NCBI GenBank assembly: GCA_963807385.1
Contig: CAWEBQ010000004.1
Coordinates: 1-64,000 of the forward strand
DNA from: JBDTSW01 sp963807385
Lineage (GTDB): Bacteria; Actinomycetota; Thermoleophilia; Solirubrobacterales; 70-9
DNA length: 64,000 nt
Reading direction: 5' to 3'
The first letter of the stretch is position 1; each line of letters starts with the position of its first letter. Made by a program: the position numbers and the translations under genes. The notes beneath the pieces are model-generated. The model was given only the letters and a program-made list of their open reading frames with translations. It had not been told where the DNA came from and made no database searches. Below, piece by piece: positions 23,801 to 31,598 of this stretch.

Positions 23801-26354
23801 TCCGCGCCGTCAGGCGGGCCCTGTCCTCCTGGCTGGCGTCGAGCTCGGTCGCCAGCATCATGGCGTCCGTGGCTGCCGCCCTGACGCGCTCCAGCTCTGC
23901 GTCACGCGATTCAGCCTGAGCCTGCAGCGAGCCCACGCTCTCACGAAGCTCGCGGAGCTGCAGCCCCCGGTTGTCTGCGCTCTTCAGGGCGCGTTCCGCT
24001 TCGGCGACCACGGCCTCAGAGGCGACGCTTAGCTCCTGGTGCGCTGCCATCAGCTCCTCCTGGGCGGACTCGAGCTGGGCTGCCTTCTGGCGCTCCGATT
24101 TCTGGCTTGCCTCGAGGCTCGCCTGCAGCTTTCGTACCTTGCGCACTGCCTCCTCTCGCACCTGGCTGATCCGGGGCTCCATGGCTGCGACCTGCTGCCT
24201 CGCCTCGGCCAGCTGCTCCTCGTGATCCGCCGTCAACTCCTCCTCCAGGCGCTGAAGTTCGGCGTCCCGCTGCTCGGTCAGGTTCCGTAGCTCGGCCTCG
24301 CGCGCTTCGGCCTCGCCCCGGGCGTCGGCCAGCTCCTGCTCGTGGCTTGCGACCAGCTCCGAGCGCTCGCGATCCGCCTCTACGAGCTCCTCGATCCGGG
24401 CCTCGAGGGCGGCCCTCTCCTGGTCGGCGGCCTCGAGCTGGCCCTGAAGGTCGGCTTGCAGCTTGGACTCCCGGGCTTCGCCCCGCTCGTGCACAGTCTC
24501 CAGCTCCCGTTGCGCCTCGGCCAGCTCCTGTTGGGCGTCGATCAGCTCCTCTTGGGCGTCGGCCTCCCGAGCCTCCGCCTCCTCGCGCAGGCTGGCGACC
24601 GTCCGCTCGAGCTCCTCCCGCTGGCGGCGCTCGGTGGCCGTCTCCTCGGCTCGCTGGGCGTGGTCCAGTTCGAGCTCATCGACCCTCGCCTCGAGCTCAT
24701 CGCGCTCGTCGGCGGCGGCCTCGAGATGCGTGATCTGCGCCGTCTTCTGCGCGATCGACTGGGTGAGCTCCTGCGCCTCGGTCTCCCGGGCCTCCGCCTC
24801 CTCGCGCAGGGCGGTGACCGTTCCTCCAGCTTCTCCTGCGCCTCCGCCTCCTTGCGCAGCGCGGCGACGGTCCGCTCGAGCTCTCCGCTTGCGGCGCTCG
24901 GCGTCAGTCTCCTCGGCCCGCTGCGCCTGGGACTGCTCGAGCTCCGTGACCTTCGCCTCGAGCTCCTCCCGCTTGCGGCGCTCGGCGTCCGTCTGCTTGG
25001 CCCGCTGCGCCTGGGACTGCTCGAGCTCCGTGACCTTCGCCTCCAGACGGGCCCGTTCCTCGACGGCCGTCTCAAGCTCGGCTACCTGCGCCGTCTTCTG
25101 CGCGATCGACTGGGTGAGCTCCTGCGCCTCGGCCTCCCGAGCCTCCGCCTCCTCGCGCAGGCCGGCGACGGTTTGCTCGAGCTCCTCCCGCTTGCGACGC
25201 TCGGCGTCCGTCTCCTCGGCCCGCTGCGCCTGGGCCTGCTCGAGCTCGCCGACCTTCGCCTCAAGCTCCTTGCGCTCCCCGGCGACGGCCTCGAGTTGCT
25301 TGACCTGCGCCGACTTCTGCGCGATCGACTGTGTGAGCTCCTGCGCCTCGGCCTCCCGAGCCTCCGCCTCCTCGCGCAGGGCGGTGACCGTTCCCTCCAG
25401 CCTCTCGTGGGCCTCCACCTTGTCGCGCAGGCCGGCGACGGTTTGCTCGAGCTCCTCCCGCTCGCGACGCTCGGCGTCCGTCTCCTCGGCCCGCTGCGCC
25501 TGGGACTGCTCGAGCTCCCTGACCTTCGCCTCGAGCTCCTCCCGCTCCTCGGCGACGGCCTCAAGTTGCGTGACCTGCTCCGTCTTCTGCGCGATCGACT
25601 GGGCGAGCTCCTGCGCCTCGGCCTCCCGAGCCTCCGCTTCTCCACGAAGGCCGGCGACCGTCCGCTCGAGCTCCTCCCGCTTGCGGCGCTCGGCGGCCGT
25701 CTCCTCCGCTCGCTGGGCCTGATCCTGCTCGAGCTCTTCGACCCAAGCCTGCAGTTGGGCTCGCTCCTCGGCGGCGGCCTCGAGCTGCGTGACCTGCGAT
25801 GTCTTCTGCGCGATCGACCGGGCGAGATCCTCCGCCTCGGCCTCCCGGACCTCCGCCTCCTCGCGCAGGCCGGCGACCGTCCGCTCGAGCTCCTCCCGCT
25901 TGCGGCGTTCGGCGGCCGTCTCCTCGGCGCGCTGCGTCTGGCCCTGCTCGAGCTCCTCGAGTCGCGCCTCGAGCTGGTCACGCTCATCCTTGGCGTCGTC
26001 GAGTTGGCTCGCCAGGGCCGTGACGGTCTCGGCGGATCCCTCAAGCTGAGCGCGCATCGCCTCCGCGAGCTGCTCGCGGTCGGCAGCCCGTTCGGCCAGC
26101 AGCCGCTCCTTGCGCTCCTTGCGCTCCGTCGCGAGCCGGTTACGGAGACTCTCCAGCTCGGTGCGCGCGGTGGCGAACTGCTCCTCCATGGCCTCGATCC
26201 GCTCGGCCGAATCGGATCGCACCTCGGCCAGCTTCTCCGCGTAGGAGCGCTTGACTGCAGCGATCGTCCCCTCAAGGCCCCGAAGCTTCTCCTGGGCGTC
26301 CGAGAACGCGGTGCGCAGGGCCTCCAGCTCCGACGTCTGCTCGCCTGTGCTCAT
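20817..26354 (-). CDS. giant repetitive coiled-coil protein, 1845 residues
   Basis: The whole protein after a short head (MSTGEQTSELEALRTAFSD) is Glu/Ala/Arg/Leu/Gln-rich heptad sequence, with no signal peptide, membrane segment or globular domain. The N-terminal half repeats a unit of about 73 residues built around ERRKREELERTVAGLREE and SIAQKTAQ. The C-terminal half has three near-identical 82-residue units with MRESELEAQLRSQLEAAGEE, plus shorter variants. It ends in VEELAAELGTINSVLTAQ. Such proteins are cytoskeletal, scaffold or tether-like; related actinobacterial coiled coils organise polar growth. It lies downstream of a receptor pseudokinase and an acetyltransferase in the same direction. 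A stretch at 24822-24884 is read out of frame. Confidence 0.75.
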   Translation of the reverse strand: MSTGEQTSELEALRTAFSDAQEKLRGLEGTIAAVKRSYAEKLAEVRSDSAERIEAMEEQFATARTELESLRNRLATERKERKERLLAERAADREQLAEAMRAQLEGSAETVTALASQLDDAKDERDQLEARLEELEQGQTQRAEETAAERRKREELERTVAGLREEAEVREAEAEDLARSIAQKTSQVTQLEAAAEERAQLQAWVEELEQDQAQRAEETAAERRKREELERTVAGLRGEAEAREAEAQELAQSIAQKTEQVTQLEAVAEEREELEAKVRELEQSQAQRAEETDAERREREELEQTVAGLRDKVEAHERLEGTVTALREEAEAREAEAQELTQSIAQKSAQVKQLEAVAGERKELEAKVGELEQAQAQRAEETDAERRKREELEQTVAGLREEAEAREAEAQELTQSIAQKTAQVAELETAVEERARLEAKVTELEQSQAQRAKQTDAERRKREELEAKVTELEQSQAQRAEETDAERRKRRARADRRRAAQGGGGAGEAGGTVTALREEAEARETEAQELTQSIAQKTAQITHLEAAADERDELEARVDELELDHAQRAEETATERRQREELERTVASLREEAEAREADAQEELIDAQQELAEAQRELETVHERGEARESKLQADLQGQLEAADQERAALEARIEELVEADRERSELVASHEQELADARGEAEAREAELRNLTEQRDAELQRLEEELTADHEEQLAEARQQVAAMEPRISQVREEAVRKVRKLQASLEASQKSERQKAAQLESAQEELMAAHQELSVASEAVVAEAERALKSADNRGLQLRELRESVGSLQAQAESRDAELERVRAAATDAMMLATELDASQEDRARLTARIAELEETEAARAEQTAASKRTQHELEERVAGLREELGAKESEAAELAQARTQQAAQLEAAGQERAQLEAQLRSQLEAAGEERAQLEAQLRSQLEAAGQERVSLEARIEELAEQERERSELIATREQELAEARDKVEAAQERSTAREAELEERAKAQEVELKRRLQAQLAADRKKLFEATQEERERAAEQATQQAAQLEAAGEERAALEARIEELAQSIAQKTAQITHLEAAAEEREELEAKVGELEQAQAQRAEETDAERRKREELERTVAGLREEAKAREADAQEELIDAEQELAEAQRELETVHEQAEMRESELEAQLRSQLEAAGEERVSLEARIEELAEADRERSELIAAREQELAEARGELETLHEQAEMRESELEAQLRSQLEAAGEERAQLEAQLRSQLEAAGEERVSLEARIEELAEADRERSELVAAREQELVEARGELETLHEQAEMRESELEAQLRSQLEAAGEERAQLEAQLRSQLEAAGEERVSLEARIEELAEADRGSAELIAAREQELAEARGELETLHEQAEMRESELEAEGLRAAELERRLREAEAAHEQAQEATKQELAAAKSEIRPRSRAKVAAAESALAEAQERADAALAETREETQHALQQVSDREEQLARLQEELAQLEQEAAAREATLQAESAALAENLSAEHDSAAQQAAQLEAANQERAALEARIEELAEQERERSELVAAREQELAAARGELEAAQERATAREAELEERAETREAELKAQLKKQLSADRKKLAQLLREEREKAAQERAQLAAEAEAAEAAKESERAELIASREQELAETLDELAAVRSQAEARETSIKAQLETDREEYAKAMRTQRARSEQKAADLAEQLAAADERRAQAEARLDQLAAQERERSELVATHEQDLAKAHRELAEFWERAEARERELQEEAQAGVAELESRLDTERKKAERATAQAAALEASASEVSKLQEALAVERRAAAAARARVEELAAELGTINSVLTAQTPDRR
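22201..22884 (-). repeat. tandem 246-bp repeats within the coiled-coil gene
   Basis: The same landmark word (the start of TGCAGTGTTTCGAGCTCGCC) occurs at 22201, 22447 and 22693, exactly 246 bases apart. A fourth, 54 bases shorter unit follows, with its landmark at 22885. The units are almost identical at DNA level, including silent positions, which implies recent duplication or homogenisation. The 54-base difference is one 18-residue subunit. Confidence 0.85.
24741..25810 (-). repeat. degenerate 219-bp repeats within the coiled-coil gene
   Basis: The conserved word around CTTCTGCGCGATCGACTG recurs at about 24741, 25092, 25311, 25581 and 25800. The spacings of 351, 219, 270 and 219 bases show a 73-residue basic unit with insertions. 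Copies are more diverged than the 246-bp set. Confidence 0.7.
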
Positions 26355-26440
26355 GGCCGCAAGATAGCCGGGCCGAGGTGCTCAGATCCCCCGGAACCCG
26401 CTTTTGGGCGGGAGTCTGCGTCCGCCGGCGCCCAGTCTGG

Positions 26441-26911
26441 TCAGCGCAACGGCCGCGCCGGGTTCCCGGCAACGGTTTCGCCGCGGCCGACATCTTGCGT
26501 GACGACGGAGCCCGCTCCCACCGTCGCCTCCGCTCCTATGGTGACCCCCCCCAGGACCACCGCGCCCGAGCCGATCGTGGCCCGGCTTTCAACCCGGACC
26601 GGCAGAAGCTCCCAATCGTCGCGTCCCTGGGGGGATCCGTCCGGGCGGGTCGCACGGGGGCGCTTGTCGTTGACGAAGATCGCCCCGTGGCCGACGAACA
26701 CCTCGTCGCCGATCTCCACGCCTTCGCAGATGAAGGTGTGGCTCTGGATCTTGCAGCGCGCGCCGACGGAGGCGCCGGCCTGGATCTCGACGAACGTCCC
26801 GATCTGGGTCTCGTCCCCGATCTCACAGCCGTAGAGGTTCGTGAAGGACCGGACGACCACGCCTTCGCCGAACCGGCAGTCGCGAATCGAGCGGTTCGGG
26901 GTCTGGTTCAC
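26441..26911 (-). CDS. left-handed beta-helix sugar N-acetyltransferase
   Basis: GTG 26911 gives 156 residues of hexapeptide repeats: VRSFTNLYGCEIGDET, IGTFVEIQAGASVG, HTFICEGVEIGDEVFVG, then IGSGAVVLGGVTIG and the closing VVTQDVGRGETVAGNPAR. The HGAIFVNDKRPR motif in the middle matches the WbpD/WlbB type, which N-acetylates UDP-2-acetamido-3-amino-2,3-dideoxy-glucuronate. A Gfo/Idh oxidoreductase (31576) and a DegT aminotransferase (57843) in this window could supply the two preceding steps. The gene lies 49 bases downstream of the pseudokinase and upstream of the coiled coil. Confidence 0.8.
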   Translation of the reverse strand: MNQTPNRSIRDCRFGEGVVVRSFTNLYGCEIGDETQIGTFVEIQAGASVGARCKIQSHTFICEGVEIGDEVFVGHGAIFVNDKRPRATRPDGSPQGRDDWELLPVRVESRATIGSGAVVLGGVTIGAEATVGAGSVVTQDVGRGETVAGNPARPLR

Positions 26912-26960
26912 CGGCTGCGACGAGGATCTGCCTTGCCCTGCGATCGGTCTGCCCCGTCAG

Positions 26961-28745
26961 TTAACCGCCGATGAAGCGGACGTACGGTGTGGAGGCCACG
27001 CCGGCCTCGCGCAGTTGTGAGACGGCGGCCTCCGCTCCCCCCTCGGAGTCGTAGATGCCCGCGAACGCAACCCAGACGCCGGGCTGCAGGCTTGGGTAGT
27101 CGCTCGATTGCAGGACTCCGCTCCTGAGGCCGAGGCCGGCGGCGTCCTGCGCGCGGGCTTCGGCCCCGGCGCGATCCGTTGCGGACGCGAACACCACCGC
27201 CGTGTAGGCGCTGGTACCCGTCGGCCACGGCGCGACCGCGCCCTGACCCTTGCTCCCGGCGTTCGAGGAGTCGCGCCCCGACTTCTTCTTGGCGTCCGGG
27301 CCCGCGTCCGCGCGATCGCCCTTCTTTTCGTCCTTGGAATCCGACGGCGGCTGGTCCTTTTTCGATTCGGGCCGCTCCGTCGATTCGTCCGGGGCGGATG
27401 GGATGGCGGGCGTAGCGGCCTGTTCGGTTGGCGCCGGGCTCTCGGCGTCGCCCGAGAACGCGCCCCCGACCGCCAGGCCGCCGACCGTGATCCCCGCCAG
27501 CGCGACAAGGCCGAGCACGATGGCCGGGCGCCGCCTGCCTTTGCGTCCCCATGTGTCCGGGCTCTCGCCATCGCCCGAGTCGGATGACCCCTCGCCATCG
27601 CCCGAGTCGGACGATCCCTCCCCTTCGGGTCCGGATGAGCCGGGACCGTCGCCGCCGTCTCGCCCGCCGCCTCCGCTGTCGTCAGGGCGAGCGTCGGCGG
27701 GTGCCTCCGTGGGGCCCTGATCCGCAGGCGCGTCCCCGGGTTCGTCGTTCGCATCGGCCGTCTCGTTCGCCTCGGCCTCGTCGGGTGACTCCGCCATTGC
27801 GCCCGCCGCCACGGGGACCGGCACCACCGGCTCCGAGACGGCGGGTAGCTCCTCGCCGAGCACCTCCGGCCCCATGGTCCCAGCGTTCCTCATCGTCTTC
27901 CAGCGTGCCAGAACACGCGATTTCGTGGGTGCTGCCAGCGCCAGCTCGCGGGGAGACGAGAATCGGTCGTCGGGGTTCTTGGCGAGCGCCCTGGCGAACA
28001 GCTCGTCGAGCGCGTGGGGCAGGTCGGGCCGGATCTCGGTGACTCGAGCGGGCTCGCGCGTGAGATGCGCTTCGAGCTTCTCCTCGCCCCAGTAGCGCTT
28101 GAAGGGTGTGGCCCCGGTGACCGCTTCGTAGTAAACGCAGGCCAGGCCGTAGACATCGGTCCTCGAATCGGCGGGGCGGCCATCGATCTGCTCGGGCGCG
28201 ACGTAGTCGAATGCGGGGCGGGATCCGTCGTCCGGAACCCCGAGGACTCCACCGAAGTCGGCCGTTTCAGCTGTGATCGCGAAGTCGCCGAGGTACGCCT
28301 TGCCTCCCTCGACGAGGATGCTTCGTGGCGTCAGGCCGCGATGGACGAGGCCGAGGTCGTGGGCGTGGGCGAGGCCGTCGGCGACCTCCGAGATGATCTT
28401 GGTGGCCCGCTGGTAATCGAGGCCCTCACCCCCGGCGAGGGTCGTACCGAGATCTTCGGCCGAGAGGTAGCGCATCACCAGTTGAAGGCCGTCGCCGTGG
28501 GTCGTCACGCCGTACATGGTCACGAGGTGCCCGTGGTAGGCGGCGTTGAGCCGGCCCACCTCATCGACAACGCGGTCGCTGAAGCCGTCCTGCCTGGTCA
28601 GCTGCTGACCGATCAGCTTCACCGCGACGGTGCGATCGCGGCTCAACTGAGTGGCCCGATAAACGACGCCGCTGCGCCCGCTTCCGACCAACTCGAGCAA
28701 CCGGTAGTCACCCAAAGTCCGGCCCAGCGGAGTATCTACGCTCAC
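26961..28745 (-). CDS. receptor-like protein pseudokinase with SPOR-like C-terminus
   Basis: Residues about 12-270 are a bacterial Ser/Thr kinase fold: glycine loop LVGSGRSGVVYRA, lysine in TVAVKLIG, and an APEQ motif in DYVAPEQIDGRP. The catalytic loop, however, reads VHRGLTPRSILV: the HRD aspartate is Gly and the metal-binding Asn is Ser, and DFG is DFA. A cytoplasmic acidic linker with two SSDSGDGEG repeats follows, then one transmembrane helix (IVLGLVALAGITVGGLAVGG, about residue 410), a charged extracellular stalk and a final domain of about 75 residues (YTAVVFASATDRAGAEARAQ, VWVAFAGIYDSEGGAEAAVS) resembling SPOR peptidoglycan-binding repeats. GTG 28745 has an AGGAG site 6 bases upstream (28752-28756). 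It is probably a cell-wall sensor scaffold without kinase activity. Confidence 0.8.
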   Translation of the reverse strand: MSVDTPLGRTLGDYRLLELVGSGRSGVVYRATQLSRDRTVAVKLIGQQLTRQDGFSDRVVDEVGRLNAAYHGHLVTMYGVTTHGDGLQLVMRYLSAEDLGTTLAGGEGLDYQRATKIISEVADGLAHAHDLGLVHRGLTPRSILVEGGKAYLGDFAITAETADFGGVLGVPDDGSRPAFDYVAPEQIDGRPADSRTDVYGLACVYYEAVTGATPFKRYWGEEKLEAHLTREPARVTEIRPDLPHALDELFARALAKNPDDRFSSPRELALAAPTKSRVLARWKTMRNAGTMGPEVLGEELPAVSEPVVPVPVAAGAMAESPDEAEANETADANDEPGDAPADQGPTEAPADARPDDSGGGGRDGGDGPGSSGPEGEGSSDSGDGEGSSDSGDGESPDTWGRKGRRRPAIVLGLVALAGITVGGLAVGGAFSGDAESPAPTEQAATPAIPSAPDESTERPESKKDQPPSDSKDEKKGDRADAGPDAKKKSGRDSSNAGSKGQGAVAPWPTGTSAYTAVVFASATDRAGAEARAQDAAGLGLRSGVLQSSDYPSLQPGVWVAFAGIYDSEGGAEAAVSQLREAGVASTPYVRFIGG

Positions 28746-28880
28746 TCTGGGCTCCTGTTCCCGCGTGGTACGACAACTCGGTTACGCCAGCAAACAGGTT
28801 GGCGCACGTCGCAAGACTAGCCGATGCGCCAAGATGGTTCCCGAGGGATGGCGTGACCAGAGCTAGTGTCGTACTGCCGA

Positions 28881-28886
28881 TAGACT
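28881..28886 (+). promoter_or_regulatory. -10 element TAGACT before the first co-polymerase gene
   Basis: TAGACT ends 10 bases before the GTG at 28897. No ribosome-binding site lies between them, so the transcript is probably leaderless or nearly so. The same hexamer precedes the glycosyltransferase at 61857. Confidence 0.4.
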
Positions 28887-28896
28887 CTTCCGCCGC

Positions 28897-30507
28897 GTGG
28901 TTCCGACCGTGATGACAGGCAGGGGCGGACCCGATCGAGCCGCGCCGGATTCTCGACGGGGACCCGTGCCGGGCACGCCCAGCCAGTCGGTCGCCCCCCC
29001 CGCCGAGGACCGAGGTCTCATCCGCCGAATCGCGGGCGCGGTGTTCGCCCGCAAGCTGCTGTTCGCGACCACCGCCCTGCTTGGACTCGGGGCCGGCCTC
29101 GCCTTCTCCCTGCTGACCGCCGGGGAGCACACGGCTCGTTCTTTCGTCGTCGTGGCGCCGCTGACGGGCGGCGATTCCAGCGGCTTCCTCGCCGGAGTCG
29201 CGCCGCGGTTCGCCTCCGATAATGACGTCGCCGCCGAGGCGGGGTCATCGCTCAGCGGGAAGACCCTGAGCGCCGAAGCCGTTTCGGACGCAGTCGAAGT
29301 GGAGGACATCGAGGACGGCGTGATCGAGCTCTCCGCGCGGGACGACAACGCGAGGCGGGCAGCAGACATCAGCGGAGCCTTCGCCACCGCCTACGCCGCT
29401 GCGATTCGAGAGGCGGATCGAGGGCGACTGGATCGCGCGATCGAGGCGCTGCAGTCGGAGCTGGCGCTGCTCCCCGACACCGAGGACGAGACGGCGACCG
29501 TACTCCAGGCCCGCATCGGCGAGCTGATCGCCGACCGCTCGACGCTGGACGAGGAGATCGGGCTCATCGGCCCGGTCGAGGTCTCGGACCCGTCGCCCGC
29601 CGGCGACCTGATCAGGCACCTGGCCGTCGGCCTTCTGGGCGGCCTCGCCGTCGGCGGGATCATCGCCTTCGTCCTCGGCGGGGTTGATCGGCGCCTGCGC
29701 AGCGCCGAGGACCTCGAGCGCGCCTACGGGCTCCCGGTCCTCGCGAAGATTCCGCGCAGCGGGATGCTCGCGCGCGGTAAGGCCTCGAGCGGCGCCGAGC
29801 TCACGGCGGCTTCGGGGTTCAACCGTCAAACCGAGGCCTTTCGCACCCTGCGGGCGAACCTCCGCTACTACGGCACCGGCCATGGTCTCGGATCGATCCT
29901 GGTGGTGAGCCCCCTGGCGGGAGAGGGCAAGTCCACCATCACCCGGGTGCTGGCCGGGACGATGGCGGCGATGGGCGACAGCGTCTGCCTCGTCGATGCC
30001 GACCTGCGCAAGGGTGAGCTCTCCTCGGCGGGAGCGGATCCGCGTGCCCAGGGCCTGTCGCTCGTTCTTGCGGGTTTCGACCTCGACGAGGCGCTGGTGG
30101 AGGTGCCGGCGTCGGTCGACGCGGTCTCCTCGCGCTCGCGCGTGTTGGTCGAGTTGAGGGCCGGCGCGCTGCCGCCGAACCCGTCGGAGCTGCTCGAGAG
30201 CGAGCGCATGACCTGGGTAATGCGGGAACTGGAGCGCCGCTTCGGCACCGTCCTCATCGACACCCCGGCCCTCGCCAGCGTCTCCGATGCCCTCTCGCTG
30301 ATTCCGAGGGCCTCGGGCGTCCTCGTCGTCAGTGCCGTTGACCGCACGACGAGGGGTTCGGCGGTCGATCTACGCAAGCAGCTCACGATGCTCGAGGCAA
30401 GGCAGCTTGGCGTCGTGGCCAACAACTGGCGCCCGGACCGGGAGCTCTCCTACGAGTACGGGCGATCCCGGTCCGGTTACGACACCCCGCCCGCCACGGA
30501 ATCGTGA
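28897..30507 (+). CDS. polysaccharide co-polymerase with BY-kinase-like domain
   Basis: The 536-residue protein has a membrane helix at about residues 50-70 (LLFATTALLGLGAGLAFSLL), an extracytoplasmic helical Wzz-like part, a second helix at about 245-265 (LAVGLLGGLAVGGIIAFVLG) and a cytoplasmic ATPase. The ATPase has Walker A SPLAGEGKSTIT, Walker A' VCLVDADLRKG and Walker B GTVLIDTPA. The C-terminus carries a short tyrosine cluster, SYEYGRSRSGY. Such proteins set chain length and regulate export of capsule or exopolysaccharide by cycles of tyrosine phosphorylation. GTG 28897 is assumed; ATG 28912 is possible. The stop overlaps the next gene's GTG. Confidence 0.85.
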   Translation: MVPTVMTGRGGPDRAAPDSRRGPVPGTPSQSVAPPAEDRGLIRRIAGAVFARKLLFATTALLGLGAGLAFSLLTAGEHTARSFVVVAPLTGGDSSGFLAGVAPRFASDNDVAAEAGSSLSGKTLSAEAVSDAVEVEDIEDGVIELSARDDNARRAADISGAFATAYAAAIREADRGRLDRAIEALQSELALLPDTEDETATVLQARIGELIADRSTLDEEIGLIGPVEVSDPSPAGDLIRHLAVGLLGGLAVGGIIAFVLGGVDRRLRSAEDLERAYGLPVLAKIPRSGMLARGKASSGAELTAASGFNRQTEAFRTLRANLRYYGTGHGLGSILVVSPLAGEGKSTITRVLAGTMAAMGDSVCLVDADLRKGELSSAGADPRAQGLSLVLAGFDLDEALVEVPASVDAVSSRSRVLVELRAGALPPNPSELLESERMTWVMRELERRFGTVLIDTPALASVSDALSLIPRASGVLVVSAVDRTTRGSAVDLRKQLTMLEARQLGVVANNWRPDRELSYEYGRSRSGYDTPPATES

Positions 30508-31598
30508 ACAAGCCTGACCCCGGGAGCAGCGGCCGCACCCCCGAACTGCGCTGGCGGCGGACGATCGAGCGCCGCGGCCGCGCCTCCAGGATGAGAATCG
30601 GGCGCCTTCTCTCGGACTTCGGCTTCACCGAGTCCTCGGCGGAGAACCTCGCGGAGATCGAGCGGCGGCTGGCGGGTGCGGGCCTGGTTGCGGATCCGGC
30701 GCTTGGGAGCGCGACGCCCGAGACCATCGTCAGCCTTGCGGTCGCCTCGGGCGCGGCCCCGGTCGAGGCGGCGGCGGAGGCGGGTCCTGCCGCGCCGGTG
30801 GCACGGCCGCCCGCGGACCGGTCGGGCGAGACCTCCGCCGATGCTCCGTCCCCCGAGCCCGCGGACCAGGCTCCCGAGGATGATCAACCGTCCGAACCTC
30901 CGCAGGCCGAGGCGCTAGCGGACGCTCTGGGCACGGTCGAGGCGCAGTCGAAGGCCGTGCAGGATCAGGCGCAGACGGTTGTCGAGCGGCTTACCCGCCT
31001 CGAGCGGGAGCTGGCGGAGGAGCGGGCTGCGAAGGAGGAGGCCGTCCGTGAGGCCAGCGAGGCCGCTCGGCGCGTATCCGAGGCCGAGCGGGACTCCGTG
31101 GGGCGCAAGCAGGACGGCGAGGGTGACGGTCCCGCAGAGGACGCCCTAGATCCCGAGGAGGAAGACGCGGCCGGGGAGGCCGAGGAGGTCTCACCCGAGG
31201 AGTTCCCGGGCCCCGGCGCTCCCGACGACGACCAGCCGGAGGAGTGGCAGCCCGAGGTCGGTGGGGCGGAGGAGGAGCCAGCTCCGGAGCCCCCCCCGCC
31301 TCCCCCAGCGGCCGCGCCGCCGGCGACGAGGGAGGCGGAGGACCGCGACGACGACGGCGGCCTCCGAGGCCGCCTGTCGCTTCGGCGACGCGGGCGCCGG
31401 TCGAAGCGCAAGCATCCGACCGCCTGCGCGGTCTGCGAACGACCGGTGGGCTCGATGTCGCGGGAGGACCTGGCGAACGCGGGCTGGCTCGTGGAGAACG
31501 GCGTGTGCGTGTGTGCCACCTGCACCGGCGACGGCTGGCAGCTGGCGCCGGAGACCCTGCTCCCGTTTCGGCCGTTCAGGCGAGGACAGGAGAGCTGA
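30504..31598 (+). CDS. hypothetical protein with coiled coil and C-terminal cysteine motif
   Basis: GTG 30504 overlaps the previous stop (GTGA). The protein starts with a basic region and a small helical domain (RIGRLLSDFGFTESSAENLA) and continues through a long acidic, disordered linker with a coiled-coil segment (VVERLTRLERELAEERAAKE). It ends in a probable zinc knuckle: TACAVCERPVGSMS... then CVCATCTGDGWQLAPE. No transmembrane helix is seen. Translational coupling to the co-polymerase suggests a cytoplasmic partner or regulator of it. The family is not recognised. Confidence 0.6.
   Translation: MNKPDPGSSGRTPELRWRRTIERRGRASRMRIGRLLSDFGFTESSAENLAEIERRLAGAGLVADPALGSATPETIVSLAVASGAAPVEAAAEAGPAAPVARPPADRSGETSADAPSPEPADQAPEDDQPSEPPQAEALADALGTVEAQSKAVQDQAQTVVERLTRLERELAEERAAKEEAVREASEAARRVSEAERDSVGRKQDGEGDGPAEDALDPEEEDAAGEAEEVSPEEFPGPGAPDDDQPEEWQPEVGGAEEEPAPEPPPPPPAAAPPATREAEDRDDDGGLRGRLSLRRRGRRSKRKHPTACAVCERPVGSMSREDLANAGWLVENGVCVCATCTGDGWQLAPETLLPFRPFRRGQES

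Noticed and set aside
22033..24032. Long plus-strand frames (434 and 610 codons) opposite the coiled coil
   Set aside because: They are low-complexity Ser/Ala/Arg or Leu repeats mirroring the real gene's repeats, with no motif.
24342..26834. 830-codon open frame on the plus strand, rich in Leu
   Set aside because: It is the antisense of the heptad repeats; Glu/Ala/Leu coding on the minus strand gives Leu/Ser/Arg-rich open frames. It also runs through the separate acetyltransferase region without any domain.
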